From NCBI GenBank assembly GCA_003164035.1, contig PLRS01000140.1, positions 47,890 to 111,889 on the forward strand: a stretch of DNA of 64,000 nt. Reading direction: 5' to 3'. Source of the stretch: Bryobacterales bacterium (GTDB lineage: Bacteria; Acidobacteriota; Terriglobia; Bryobacterales; Bryobacteraceae). The translations under genes were made by a program, and so were the position numbers. How positions within the stretch are numbered: position 1 is the first letter of the stretch; the number at the start of each line of letters is the position of its first letter. Of the stretch, positions 31,547 to 39,120 are shown piece by piece. The notes under the pieces were generated by a model that was not told where the DNA came from, searched no databases, and saw nothing but the letters and a program-made list of their open reading frames with translations.

Positions 31547-34000
31547 ATGCTTAATGTTTCGACCCGTTCGCAAACCGGGCTGTTCAGCTTCTGGTCGCGA
31601 TTGGCCGCGGTATTGATTTTGTTCGCGCTGGCTTTACCGGCAATGGCCCAAGAGGCCGCCGGCGAGGCTAACCTGAAACTTCCCCCCCTGGATTCGGCCC
31701 GCTTTCTGGGCGGCATCGACGGGCGAACACTGCTGATGGGTGGGTTGGTCGTCAGCTTCCTTGGCCTCGTCTTTGGCCTTGTCATGTTTGTCAAACTGCG
31801 CAACCTGCCGGTTCATTCGGCAATGCTCGAAGTTTCCGAGTTGATCTACGAGACGTGCAAAACCTACCTGGCCACGCAGGGAAAGTTCCTGATGATCCTG
31901 GAAGCCTTCATTGCCGTCATCATCGTGTTCTACTTCGGGTTCCTCCAGGGACTCGCGGCGTACAAGGTTGTCATCATCCTGCTGTTCAGCGTCGTCGGCA
32001 TTTCGGGAAGCTTCGCGGTGGCTGCTTTCGGCATGCGCATCAATACCTTCGCCAATTCCCGCACGGCGTTCGCCGCCTTGCGCGGCAAACCGTTCCCCTG
32101 TTACGAGATTCCGCTCCAGTCCGGCATGAGCATTGGGATGCTGCTGGTTTCGGTCGAACTCATGATCATGCTGTTCATTCTGCTGTTCGTTCCGGGCGAT
32201 CTGGCGGGCGCGTGCTTCATCGGTTTTGCCATCGGCGAATCGCTGGGCGCGGCGGCGCTGCGCGTGGCCGGCGGCATCTTTACCAAGATCGCCGACATCG
32301 GTTCGGACCTGATGAAGATCGTTTTCAAGATCAAGGAAGACGACGCGCGCAATCCGGGCGTGATTGCCGATTGCACGGGCGACAACGCAGGCGACTCGGT
32401 CGGGCCTTCGGCGGACGGTTTTGAAACCTACGGCGTCACCGGCGTGGCCCTGATCACCTTTATCCTGCTGGCGGTGAAAGACCCGCTGGTGCAGGTGGAA
32501 TTGTTGGTGTGGATCTTCTCCATGCGCGTGATGATGGTGATCTCGTCGGCGATCGGCTACTTCGCCAATGGAGCCATCGCCAAAGCCCGCTTCGGCAGTT
32601 TGACCGGCAAGATGAATTTCGAGGCTCCCCTTACCACGCTGGTATGGCTGACCTCGATTCTCTCCATCGTCTTGACCTACATCGTCAGCTCGTTCATGAT
32701 TCCGACCCTGGGCAACGATAGCTCGCTGTGGTGGAAGCTGGCGACGGTAATCAGTTGCGGCACGCTGGCCGGCGCGTTGATTCCGGAACTGGTCAAAGTC
32801 TTCACGTCCACCAATTCGCGGCACGTGCGGGAGATTGTGACCAGTTCGCGGGAAGGCGGGGCATCGCTGAATATTCTGTCCGGATTTGTGGCGGGCAATT
32901 TCAGCGCCTACTGGCTCGGCTTTGCCATGCTTTCGCTCATGGCGATCGGTTTTGGCGTTTCCACCCTCGGCCTGGGCAACCTGATGGTGGCTCCGGCGGT
33001 ATTCGCCTTCGGCCTGGTGGCTTTCGGCTTTCTCGGCATGGGGCCGGTGACGATCGCGGTCGACAGCTACGGTCCGGTAACGGACAACGCGCAGTCGGTC
33101 TACGAGCTTTCCACCATCGAGACGATACCGAACATTGCCGCCGACATCGAGAAGACTTTCGGCTTCAAACCCGAATTCGAGAAAGCCAAGGACAACCTGG
33201 AGGAAAACGACGGCGCCGGCAACACCTTCAAGGCAACTTCCAAGCCGGTGCTGATCGGAACCGCCGTAGTGGGCGCCACCACCATGATTTTCTCGACCAT
33301 CGTGGCGTTGACTCACGGGCTGACGCAGAATATTGACAAGCTGTCGCTGCTGCATGCGCCGTTCCTGCTGGGGCTGATTGCCGGCGGGGCGATAATCTAC
33401 TGGTTCACCGGCGCCAGCGCGCAAGCGGTCACCACCGGCGCCTATCGAGCGGTGGAGTTCATCAAGGCCAACATCAAGCTGGAAAGCGCGGAGAAAGCCT
33501 CGATCGCGGACTCGAAGAAAGTGGTAGCCATCTGCACGCAATACGCGCAAAAGGGCATGCTGAACATCTTTATCGTGGTGTTCTTCACCACCTTGTCCTT
33601 CGCTTTTGTCGAGCCGTTCTTCTTTATTGGCTACCTGATATCGATCGCAATCTTCGGACTGTTTCAAGCCATCTTCATGGCGGATGCGGGCGGCGCCTGG
33701 GATAATGCCAAGAAAGTGGTGGAAACCGAACTGCGCGCCAAGGGCACCCCGCTGCACGACGCGTGTGTGGTGGGCGATACGGTAGGCGATCCTTTCAAGG
33801 ACACCTGCTCGGTAGCGCTCAATCCGATCATCAAATTCAGCACCCTGTTCGGCTTGCTGGCGGTGTCGCTGGCGGTGAGCGTTACCCGAACGCAGGGTTG
33901 GGTCCTCAGCGCCATACTGGCAGCCGCGTTCTTCCTGGTTTCGGTGGTTTTCGTGTACCGCAGCTTCTACGGTATGCGGATCGAATCGGGAAAGGACTGA
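31547..34000 (+). CDS. hppA: Membrane H+-translocating pyrophosphatase (K+-independent type)
   Basis: This encodes 817 residues with about 16 predicted TM segments. It hydrolyses cytoplasmic pyrophosphate and pumps protons. Catalytic motifs are DIGSDLMKIVFKIKEDDARN followed by GDNAGDSVGPSADGFETYG, and in the C-terminal part GGAWDNAKKVVE and GDTVGDPFKDTCSVALN. At the K+-site the protein reads GNTFKATSK: the Lys in place of Ala is the family determinant of K+-independent H+-pumps. The start is ATG 31547 (TTG 31544 is open as well). The N-terminal 40 residues carry an extra hydrophobic leader (LAAVLILFALALPAMAQ). A strong hairpin follows. Confidence 0.93.
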   Translation: MLNVSTRSQTGLFSFWSRLAAVLILFALALPAMAQEAAGEANLKLPPLDSARFLGGIDGRTLLMGGLVVSFLGLVFGLVMFVKLRNLPVHSAMLEVSELIYETCKTYLATQGKFLMILEAFIAVIIVFYFGFLQGLAAYKVVIILLFSVVGISGSFAVAAFGMRINTFANSRTAFAALRGKPFPCYEIPLQSGMSIGMLLVSVELMIMLFILLFVPGDLAGACFIGFAIGESLGAAALRVAGGIFTKIADIGSDLMKIVFKIKEDDARNPGVIADCTGDNAGDSVGPSADGFETYGVTGVALITFILLAVKDPLVQVELLVWIFSMRVMMVISSAIGYFANGAIAKARFGSLTGKMNFEAPLTTLVWLTSILSIVLTYIVSSFMIPTLGNDSSLWWKLATVISCGTLAGALIPELVKVFTSTNSRHVREIVTSSREGGASLNILSGFVAGNFSAYWLGFAMLSLMAIGFGVSTLGLGNLMVAPAVFAFGLVAFGFLGMGPVTIAVDSYGPVTDNAQSVYELSTIETIPNIAADIEKTFGFKPEFEKAKDNLEENDGAGNTFKATSKPVLIGTAVVGATTMIFSTIVALTHGLTQNIDKLSLLHAPFLLGLIAGGAIIYWFTGASAQAVTTGAYRAVEFIKANIKLESAEKASIADSKKVVAICTQYAQKGMLNIFIVVFFTTLSFAFVEPFFFIGYLISIAIFGLFQAIFMADAGGAWDNAKKVVETELRAKGTPLHDACVVGDTVGDPFKDTCSVALNPIIKFSTLFGLLAVSLAVSVTRTQGWVLSAILAAAFFLVSVVFVYRSFYGMRIESGKD

Positions 34001-34006
34001 AATGCG

Positions 34007-34043
34007 AGGTAGGGCCGGCGCCCCCCCTTTGCCGGCCCTACCT
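34007..34043 (+). terminator. Hairpin after hppA
   Basis: A 13-bp perfect stem (AGGTAGGGCCGGC / GCCGGCCCTACCT) with a C-rich loop lies seven bases after the hppA stop. No T run follows, so it may be a 3' stabilising hairpin or palindromic repeat rather than a strong intrinsic terminator. Confidence 0.5.
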
Positions 34044-34349
34044 GCAAACCGAGTGAGCCGCATCGCATCCTGTTGCGGCTGCCGGACCTCCGGGAGTTTA
34101 CATTTGCCGATGTCTCCTGTGCCATCTAAGCCACAGGTCACCTCGGGGAAACGCTCCTAAAGTGGGCGTCAGGGATTCCCGGAATCGGAATTTACAATTC
34201 CAGCCCTAGTGCCGGTTTCGGACTTCAGTCAATTTGTAGTTAAACTCCACAGGGGTACGGCTCTATGGCTATGAAATTCTGTAATCTCTGCTTCTGATCT
34301 CCACCCTACCGTAGAAGCTAGCCGAATGTCCGCTATCTAAACTATTTTC

Positions 34350-34379
34350 TTGACACCTTCCGGCCTAACACCATAGAAT
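34350..34379 (+). promoter_or_regulatory. Promoter of the TonB-dependent receptor gene
   Basis: -35 TTGACA (34350-34355) matches the consensus exactly and -10 TAGAAT (34374-34379) lies 18 bases downstream. The ATG is 90 bases from the -10, with an AGAAAGGGAT purine stretch before it. Confidence 0.65.
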
Positions 34380-34468
34380 CACACACATTAGCTAAAACTC
34401 AGGCATTATTCATTTGCAGGGCCCCGTCAGCCCAGTAACAGTACATCCAACACAGAAAGGGATAGTGT

Positions 34469-37400
34469 ATGAACTTGAGCCATTGGCTCACTCGGTCCAT
34501 CGCAACGACTAAAGCTACATTAGGGCTCTGCGCACTGCTGGTTTTAGGAACCGCGCAGGTCTGGGCGCAGGCAGTTTCCACGGGCACCATGGCAGGGCAA
34601 GTTGTCGACGAACAGAACGCGGCGGTAGCGGGGGCTTCCGTTAAGATCACGGACACCGCCACGAGCATAACCCTGTCGACGATCACCAACGATTCCGGAC
34701 GTTACGTCGTTAGTAACATAACTCCCGGTACGTACAATATCAGCATCTCCAAGGCTGGCTTCTCGACCTACGAAGTCAATGGCCAGGCGGTAGACGTCGG
34801 CGTCTCTCTCGCCCTGAATGCCAAGATGCGGGTCGGGACCACGGCGACGACTATCGAAGTCACGGCTACAGTCGGCGCGGAATTACAGACCGCCAACGCC
34901 ACGGTCGGTACGACCATGAGCGGGCAGCAGCTCCTGGACCTGCCGAACCTGGGCCGCGACGTCACCACGCTTTCGACCCTTCAGCCGGGCGTGATGCCGG
35001 GCGGATACGTGGCCGGGGCGCAGCGCGACCAGACCAGTTTCCTTCTCGACGGCGGCAACAACTCCGACGACATGGGCGGCGACACCATTACCTACCAGAC
35101 CAATATGACCGGGACCGGCGGAACGCAGACAAACGGTATGCCCTCCGGCATTTTGCCCACACCGGTGGAATCGGTGGAAGAATTCAAGGTGAATACGTTT
35201 GGCCAGACATCGGACTTCAACAGCTCGATCGGCAGCCAGATCCAGATGGTCACCAAGCGCGGCACCAACCAATGGCACGGATCGGCCTACGGCTACTATT
35301 TCGCCACCGACGTCGGCGCGGCGAACTCATGGTCGAACGACCACACGCCCTCGGCCGGCCTGTCTTATACGCCGCTGGTATCGAATCACCGCGATCGCTT
35401 CGGCGGCGCGATCGGCGGCCCGATGACGCCCAAGTTTGCCGGCGGCAAGACCTACTTTTTCTTCAACTACGAAGGGCTGCGATTCCCCAACGTAAGCACC
35501 TACGAGCGCCTGGTCCCCTCAGCCACCATGCGCGAGGGAATCATTTACGTTCCCAATGCCTCCGGCTCCTATCAACCGTATAACCTGACCAACGGGCCGG
35601 TGACGGTGGGTGGAACCACGATCGCTCCCGCGACCTGCCCGGCCGGAGCGTGCGACCCGCGCGGCCTCGGCATGAACCCGCTGGTGAGTCAAATATTCAA
35701 TAAGTACATGCCGGCGGGAACGGACACGAGTTACAGCTCCGGCGACAATTACAACACGCTGGGCTTCATTTCCAGTATTCGCTCGCCACTTACGACGAAT
35801 ACCTACGTAGGACGCATCGATCACGACTTCGGCGAGAAGAACCGCCTCATGGCGACTTACCGCGATCTTAGCCTGATCTCTCTGACCACCAACCAGGTCG
35901 ATATCGGCGGCGCGTTCGCGGGCGATACGCTGGGCACTCCAGTGGCAAAAGCTCCCCGCCCGCAAAAGCCCGACCTCATGGTGATCGCTTTGACCAGCAA
36001 CCTGACGCCGACCATCACCAACGATCTGCGCTTTAACTACACCCGCAACTTCTGGCAGTGGGAAGATAACAACTCTCCGGCCCAATTGCCCGGTCTCGGC
36101 GGCGCGCTCGAAATCGGCGCAGGCGCGGCCGGTACCGCGGAAAGCACCAACGCCCTGATTCCGTACAACGTCAACACGCAGAACACCCGCCAGCGATTCT
36201 GGGACGGGCAGGACAAAATTCTGCGCGACGACATCACGCAAATCCACGGCAACCATTTGTTGACCTACGGCGCGCTGTACCAGCGGAATTTCGACTACCA
36301 CATGCGCACGGACAACGGCAACGGCACCAACAACCAGATCGTCTACCAGATTTCCGGCCAGAGCTATCTGAATTGGGGGACCGGGTCCGGCTCGTACATT
36401 CCGAGCACGGTCGGCAGTTCCTACGCCAGCACCTATGAGAACCTGGCCGCCGAAGTGTGGGGCATCGTGAACCTGCCGCAGGTAACTTACACCCGCGCCG
36501 GGTCCGCCCTGACGCTGCAGCCGGTGGGCTCGGTAGCCACCGATAAGAGCGTGATTCCGACCTACAACTTTTACTTCTCCGATTCCTGGCACGTAAAGCC
36601 GACCGTCACCATCAACTACGGTCTGTCGTACGGCCTGGAAATGCCACCTTACTCGCAGTCGCAGAACCAGGTGGTGCTGGTGGACTCTTCGGACAACCCC
36701 ATCAGCGCGGCGAATTTCATTTCGGCGCGCGAAAAGGCGGCGCTGCAGGGCCAAGCCTACAACCCTACTCTGGGCTACGCCCTGGCGGGCAACGTGGGCA
36801 GCGGCATGAAGTACCCCTACAATCCGTTCTATGGCGGTTTCAGTCCGCGCGTTTCGATAGCCTGGAACCCGCGATTCACGGAAGGTCCGCTGGGCAAGCT
36901 GTTGGGCAACGGCAAAACCGTGATTCGCGCCGGTTACGGCCGCATTTGGGGCCGATTGAACGGCGTCGATCTGGTTCTGGTGCCGCTGCTCGGCCCCGGC
37001 GTTTTGCAGGCCGTGAGCTGCCCGGGCGCCAGCAGCGCCGGCACCTGCCTCGGTTCGGGCGGGGTGTCTCCGGCCACGGCGTTCCGCATCGGCGCGGACG
37101 GGCTTTCGGCTCCGCTGCCTACTCCTTCGACCACGCTGCCCCAGCCGTTCTATCCCAATATCAACGGTGCGGCGGCGGGCGACGTGGATACCCTCGACCC
37201 CAATTACAAGCCCGAGCGCACCGACAACTTCAACGTCGCCATCCAGCGCGAACTCAACACCAAGACCACCCTCGAGGTGGGCTACGTAGGCCGCATCATC
37301 CGCAACGAATATACGGAGATCAACATCGACGCGGTTCCGACCATGATGACTCTCGGCGGCCAAGCCTTCTCGTCGGCGTTTTCCCAGGTGTATTGGTCGC

Positions 37401-38542
37401 TCTACAACCAGAACTTCGCCTCCAACAGCACCGTCGCAGCGCAGCCGTTCTTCGAAAATGCCCTGGGCGGAGCCAGTTCCTCGTACTGCGCGGGCTACGC
37501 AAGCTGCACGCAGGCGGTGGTATCGAAGAACTCCATCAACGAATTCAAGTATGTGGAGACTTCCACGCTTTGGGCCGCCATGAATAAAGCGTCTTCGTGG
37601 ACCTTGGGCCAGACCATGGCCAGCGGCGCCGGGCAGGTCACCTCGGCGGCGTTGAATGCCAGCCTGGGTTGGGGCAACTACAACGGCGTATACATGACGG
37701 TTCGCGCCCGCGATTACCACGGGGCCACCTTCGTCTCCAACTTCACCTGGAGCCGTTCGATGGGCACGGCGGCTCAATATCAGGCCACCAGCGCCAATAC
37801 TGTGGTCGATCCGTTCAACATTGGCGCCCAGTATGGGCCGAACAGCTTCGACTACCTGTTTGTGTACAACGCGGCGGTGTTCTACCGTCCGCCACTGTTC
37901 CAGCACAGCACCACCCTTTTGTCGAAGATAGTCGGCGGGTGGACTATCGCTCCGCTGTTCACGGCTCAGAGTGGCGCACCGCAGGGGGTTGGCTACTCGC
38001 AAGGCACGTGCTCCAGTTGCATGACGTTCGGCGAATCGTCCTCGGGCGGCGAAGAGGCTTACGGCGACCAGGCGGTCTTCCTGTCGAAATACACGGGCGG
38101 CGGCTCGGCCAACTACGGCCTGGCCGGCGGTTCGACCAGCACTTCGAACAACCCCTACGTTCCAGCCGGCACGGTAGTCGGCGGCAACAATCCGGCCGGA
38201 GTGAACCAGTTCACCAACCCGGCGGCGATCGCGGCGGAGTTCCGGCCCTGCGTTCTGGGCACGGATACCAACTGCGGCGGTTACGGCAACATTCGCGGTT
38301 TACCCACCTGGAACCTGGATGCCGAGTTGGCCAAGGATTTCAGTCTGTGGAAGGAAAACCGGGTGGGCGCCACCATCACGTTCCAGTTCACGAATATCCT
38401 GAACCACGTGCAGTTGAGCACCCCAAGCGGCATCGAGAACTCGAGTGGGCTGTCGCTGACCAGCTTGTCCACGTTCGGACGCACCACGAGCCAGTCCAAC
38501 ACGCCGCGCAACATGGAGTTCGGGTTCCGCGTGCATTTCTAA
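34469..38542 (+). CDS. Oar-like TonB-dependent receptor with CarboxypepD_reg domain
   Basis: This encodes 1357 residues. The signal peptide is at about 1-34 (LGLCALLVLGTAQVWAQ). Residues about 38-120 are a carboxypeptidase-regulatory-like beta-sandwich (TMAGQVVDEQNAAVAGASVK, GRYVVSNITPGTYNISISK). A plug domain follows (about 125-240, LDLPNLGRDVTTLSTLQPG, FLLDGGNNSDDM). The large beta-barrel ends in FGFRVHF with a terminal Phe, as outer-membrane barrels do. Acidobacteria encode dozens of these proteins. They import oligosaccharides or other large ligands, with TonB energy. Ligand unknown. It is monocistronic, with a promoter before and a strong terminator after. Confidence 0.93.
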   Translation: MNLSHWLTRSIATTKATLGLCALLVLGTAQVWAQAVSTGTMAGQVVDEQNAAVAGASVKITDTATSITLSTITNDSGRYVVSNITPGTYNISISKAGFSTYEVNGQAVDVGVSLALNAKMRVGTTATTIEVTATVGAELQTANATVGTTMSGQQLLDLPNLGRDVTTLSTLQPGVMPGGYVAGAQRDQTSFLLDGGNNSDDMGGDTITYQTNMTGTGGTQTNGMPSGILPTPVESVEEFKVNTFGQTSDFNSSIGSQIQMVTKRGTNQWHGSAYGYYFATDVGAANSWSNDHTPSAGLSYTPLVSNHRDRFGGAIGGPMTPKFAGGKTYFFFNYEGLRFPNVSTYERLVPSATMREGIIYVPNASGSYQPYNLTNGPVTVGGTTIAPATCPAGACDPRGLGMNPLVSQIFNKYMPAGTDTSYSSGDNYNTLGFISSIRSPLTTNTYVGRIDHDFGEKNRLMATYRDLSLISLTTNQVDIGGAFAGDTLGTPVAKAPRPQKPDLMVIALTSNLTPTITNDLRFNYTRNFWQWEDNNSPAQLPGLGGALEIGAGAAGTAESTNALIPYNVNTQNTRQRFWDGQDKILRDDITQIHGNHLLTYGALYQRNFDYHMRTDNGNGTNNQIVYQISGQSYLNWGTGSGSYIPSTVGSSYASTYENLAAEVWGIVNLPQVTYTRAGSALTLQPVGSVATDKSVIPTYNFYFSDSWHVKPTVTINYGLSYGLEMPPYSQSQNQVVLVDSSDNPISAANFISAREKAALQGQAYNPTLGYALAGNVGSGMKYPYNPFYGGFSPRVSIAWNPRFTEGPLGKLLGNGKTVIRAGYGRIWGRLNGVDLVLVPLLGPGVLQAVSCPGASSAGTCLGSGGVSPATAFRIGADGLSAPLPTPSTTLPQPFYPNINGAAAGDVDTLDPNYKPERTDNFNVAIQRELNTKTTLEVGYVGRIIRNEYTEINIDAVPTMMTLGGQAFSSAFSQVYWSLYNQNFASNSTVAAQPFFENALGGASSSYCAGYASCTQAVVSKNSINEFKYVETSTLWAAMNKASSWTLGQTMASGAGQVTSAALNASLGWGNYNGVYMTVRARDYHGATFVSNFTWSRSMGTAAQYQATSANTVVDPFNIGAQYGPNSFDYLFVYNAAVFYRPPLFQHSTTLLSKIVGGWTIAPLFTAQSGAPQGVGYSQGTCSSCMTFGESSSGGEEAYGDQAVFLSKYTGGGSANYGLAGGSTSTSNNPYVPAGTVVGGNNPAGVNQFTNPAAIAAEFRPCVLGTDTNCGGYGNIRGLPTWNLDAELAKDFSLWKENRVGATITFQFTNILNHVQLSTPSGIENSSGLSLTSLSTFGRTTSQSNTPRNMEFGFRVHF

Positions 38543-38562
38543 ACGGCAAACCAATCTGAGCG

Positions 38563-38601
38563 AAAAGGGCAGCCCGGCAAACCCGGCCTGCCCTTTTTTT
38601 T
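38563..38601 (+). terminator. Rho-independent terminator of the TonB receptor gene
   Basis: A 10-bp stem AAAAGGGCAG (38563-38572) pairs with CTGCCCTTTT (38588-38597), plus an inner CCGG/CCGG, and is followed directly by a run of eight T. It lies 21 bases after the stop codon. Confidence 0.9.
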
Positions 38602-38636
38602 CGTTCGGGCGCGGCGTGCCGATGGCGCCGCCGAGA

Positions 38637-38714
38637 GGGTGCTTAACCGATGCGCGGCAACCGCTCCCTGGCGGTCGCGGCTCGGTTACGGTGCTGCGCG
38701 TTTGCAGTCGCTTA
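38637..38714. repeat. CCGAGCCGCGACCG-type repeat, minus orientation
   Basis: This reads GGGTGCTTAACCGATG, then the reverse complement of the core. It is the first of three palindromic elements in the 578-base gap 38543-39120, which has no gene. Confidence 0.7.
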
Positions 38715-38755
38715 GGAATCGTCATGAAATAACCATGCCAGATCCTGGAGCGCGA

Positions 38756-38871
38756 CGTGGCGCACGCACGCGTGCGTGCCGTGTCGAGACTTTTCTCGAC
38801 ACCCGCTTGCGTACGGTACGCCGAGCGTCGGCAAAAGTGCCGACGCGGCACGCACGAGTGCGTGCGCCACG
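38756..38871. repeat. Composite 116-bp palindrome with two internal hairpins
   Basis: Outer arms CGTGGCGCACGCAC and GTGCGTGCGCCACG pair. Inside lie two hairpins, GTGTCGAGA-CTTT-TCTCGACAC and GCGTCGGC-AAAA-GTGCCGACGC (the second imperfect). It has the two-opposed-hairpin layout of REPIN elements, but a sequence family not seen elsewhere in the window. Confidence 0.8.
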
Positions 38872-39000
38872 CCGAAATGGCACAGTTGTTTCTTGACGAG
38901 CCCTTAGTACCGTTGTTCGTAATTACCGCGACGTATTCCGTTGCCGAGTGGAACAGTCCTCCCGGCGTGTCGCTGGCCGGAAGAGCCGCTTCGCGGCTAC

Positions 39001-39025
39001 GACAGGCCGGGAGTCCTGTCCCACC
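39001..39025. repeat. Single REP hairpin of the GTCTGTCCCACC type
   Basis: GACAGGCCGGGAGTCCTGTC followed by CCACC resembles one half of the REPIN at 18146-18235. It lies 96 bases before the cytochrome gene. The remaining gap to 39120 shows nothing else. Confidence 0.55.
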
Positions 39026-39120
39026 AAATACGTCACCGAGCCGGGAACGGATCTGCACAGATCGGTTAAGCTCACCCCACCGGACCGCGAAGGGACGCTG
39101 GAAATTCTGGCTGTGTTAGA

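Larger units (their letters stand above)
34001..34468. other. 468-base gap between hppA and the TonB-dependent receptor
   Basis: This holds the hairpin at 34007-34043 and the promoter at 34350-34379. The part between 34050 and 34340 shows no reading frame with protein character, no tRNA cloverleaf and no repeat I could identify. It is less G+C-rich than the genes and could hold regulatory sites for the receptor. Confidence 0.5.

Noticed and set aside
31634-34141. 835-codon minus-strand frame opposite hppA
   Set aside because: Its residues are His/Asp/Gln/Arg-rich without family features, while hppA has intact motifs on the plus strand.
34050-34340. Possible small RNA or tRNA in the gap before the TonB receptor
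   Set aside because: No cloverleaf, no strong internal hairpin and no T-run terminator could be found.
35519-38002. 827-codon minus-strand frame opposite the TonB receptor
   Set aside because: Shadow of a strongly supported receptor gene; no signal, motif or ribosome site.
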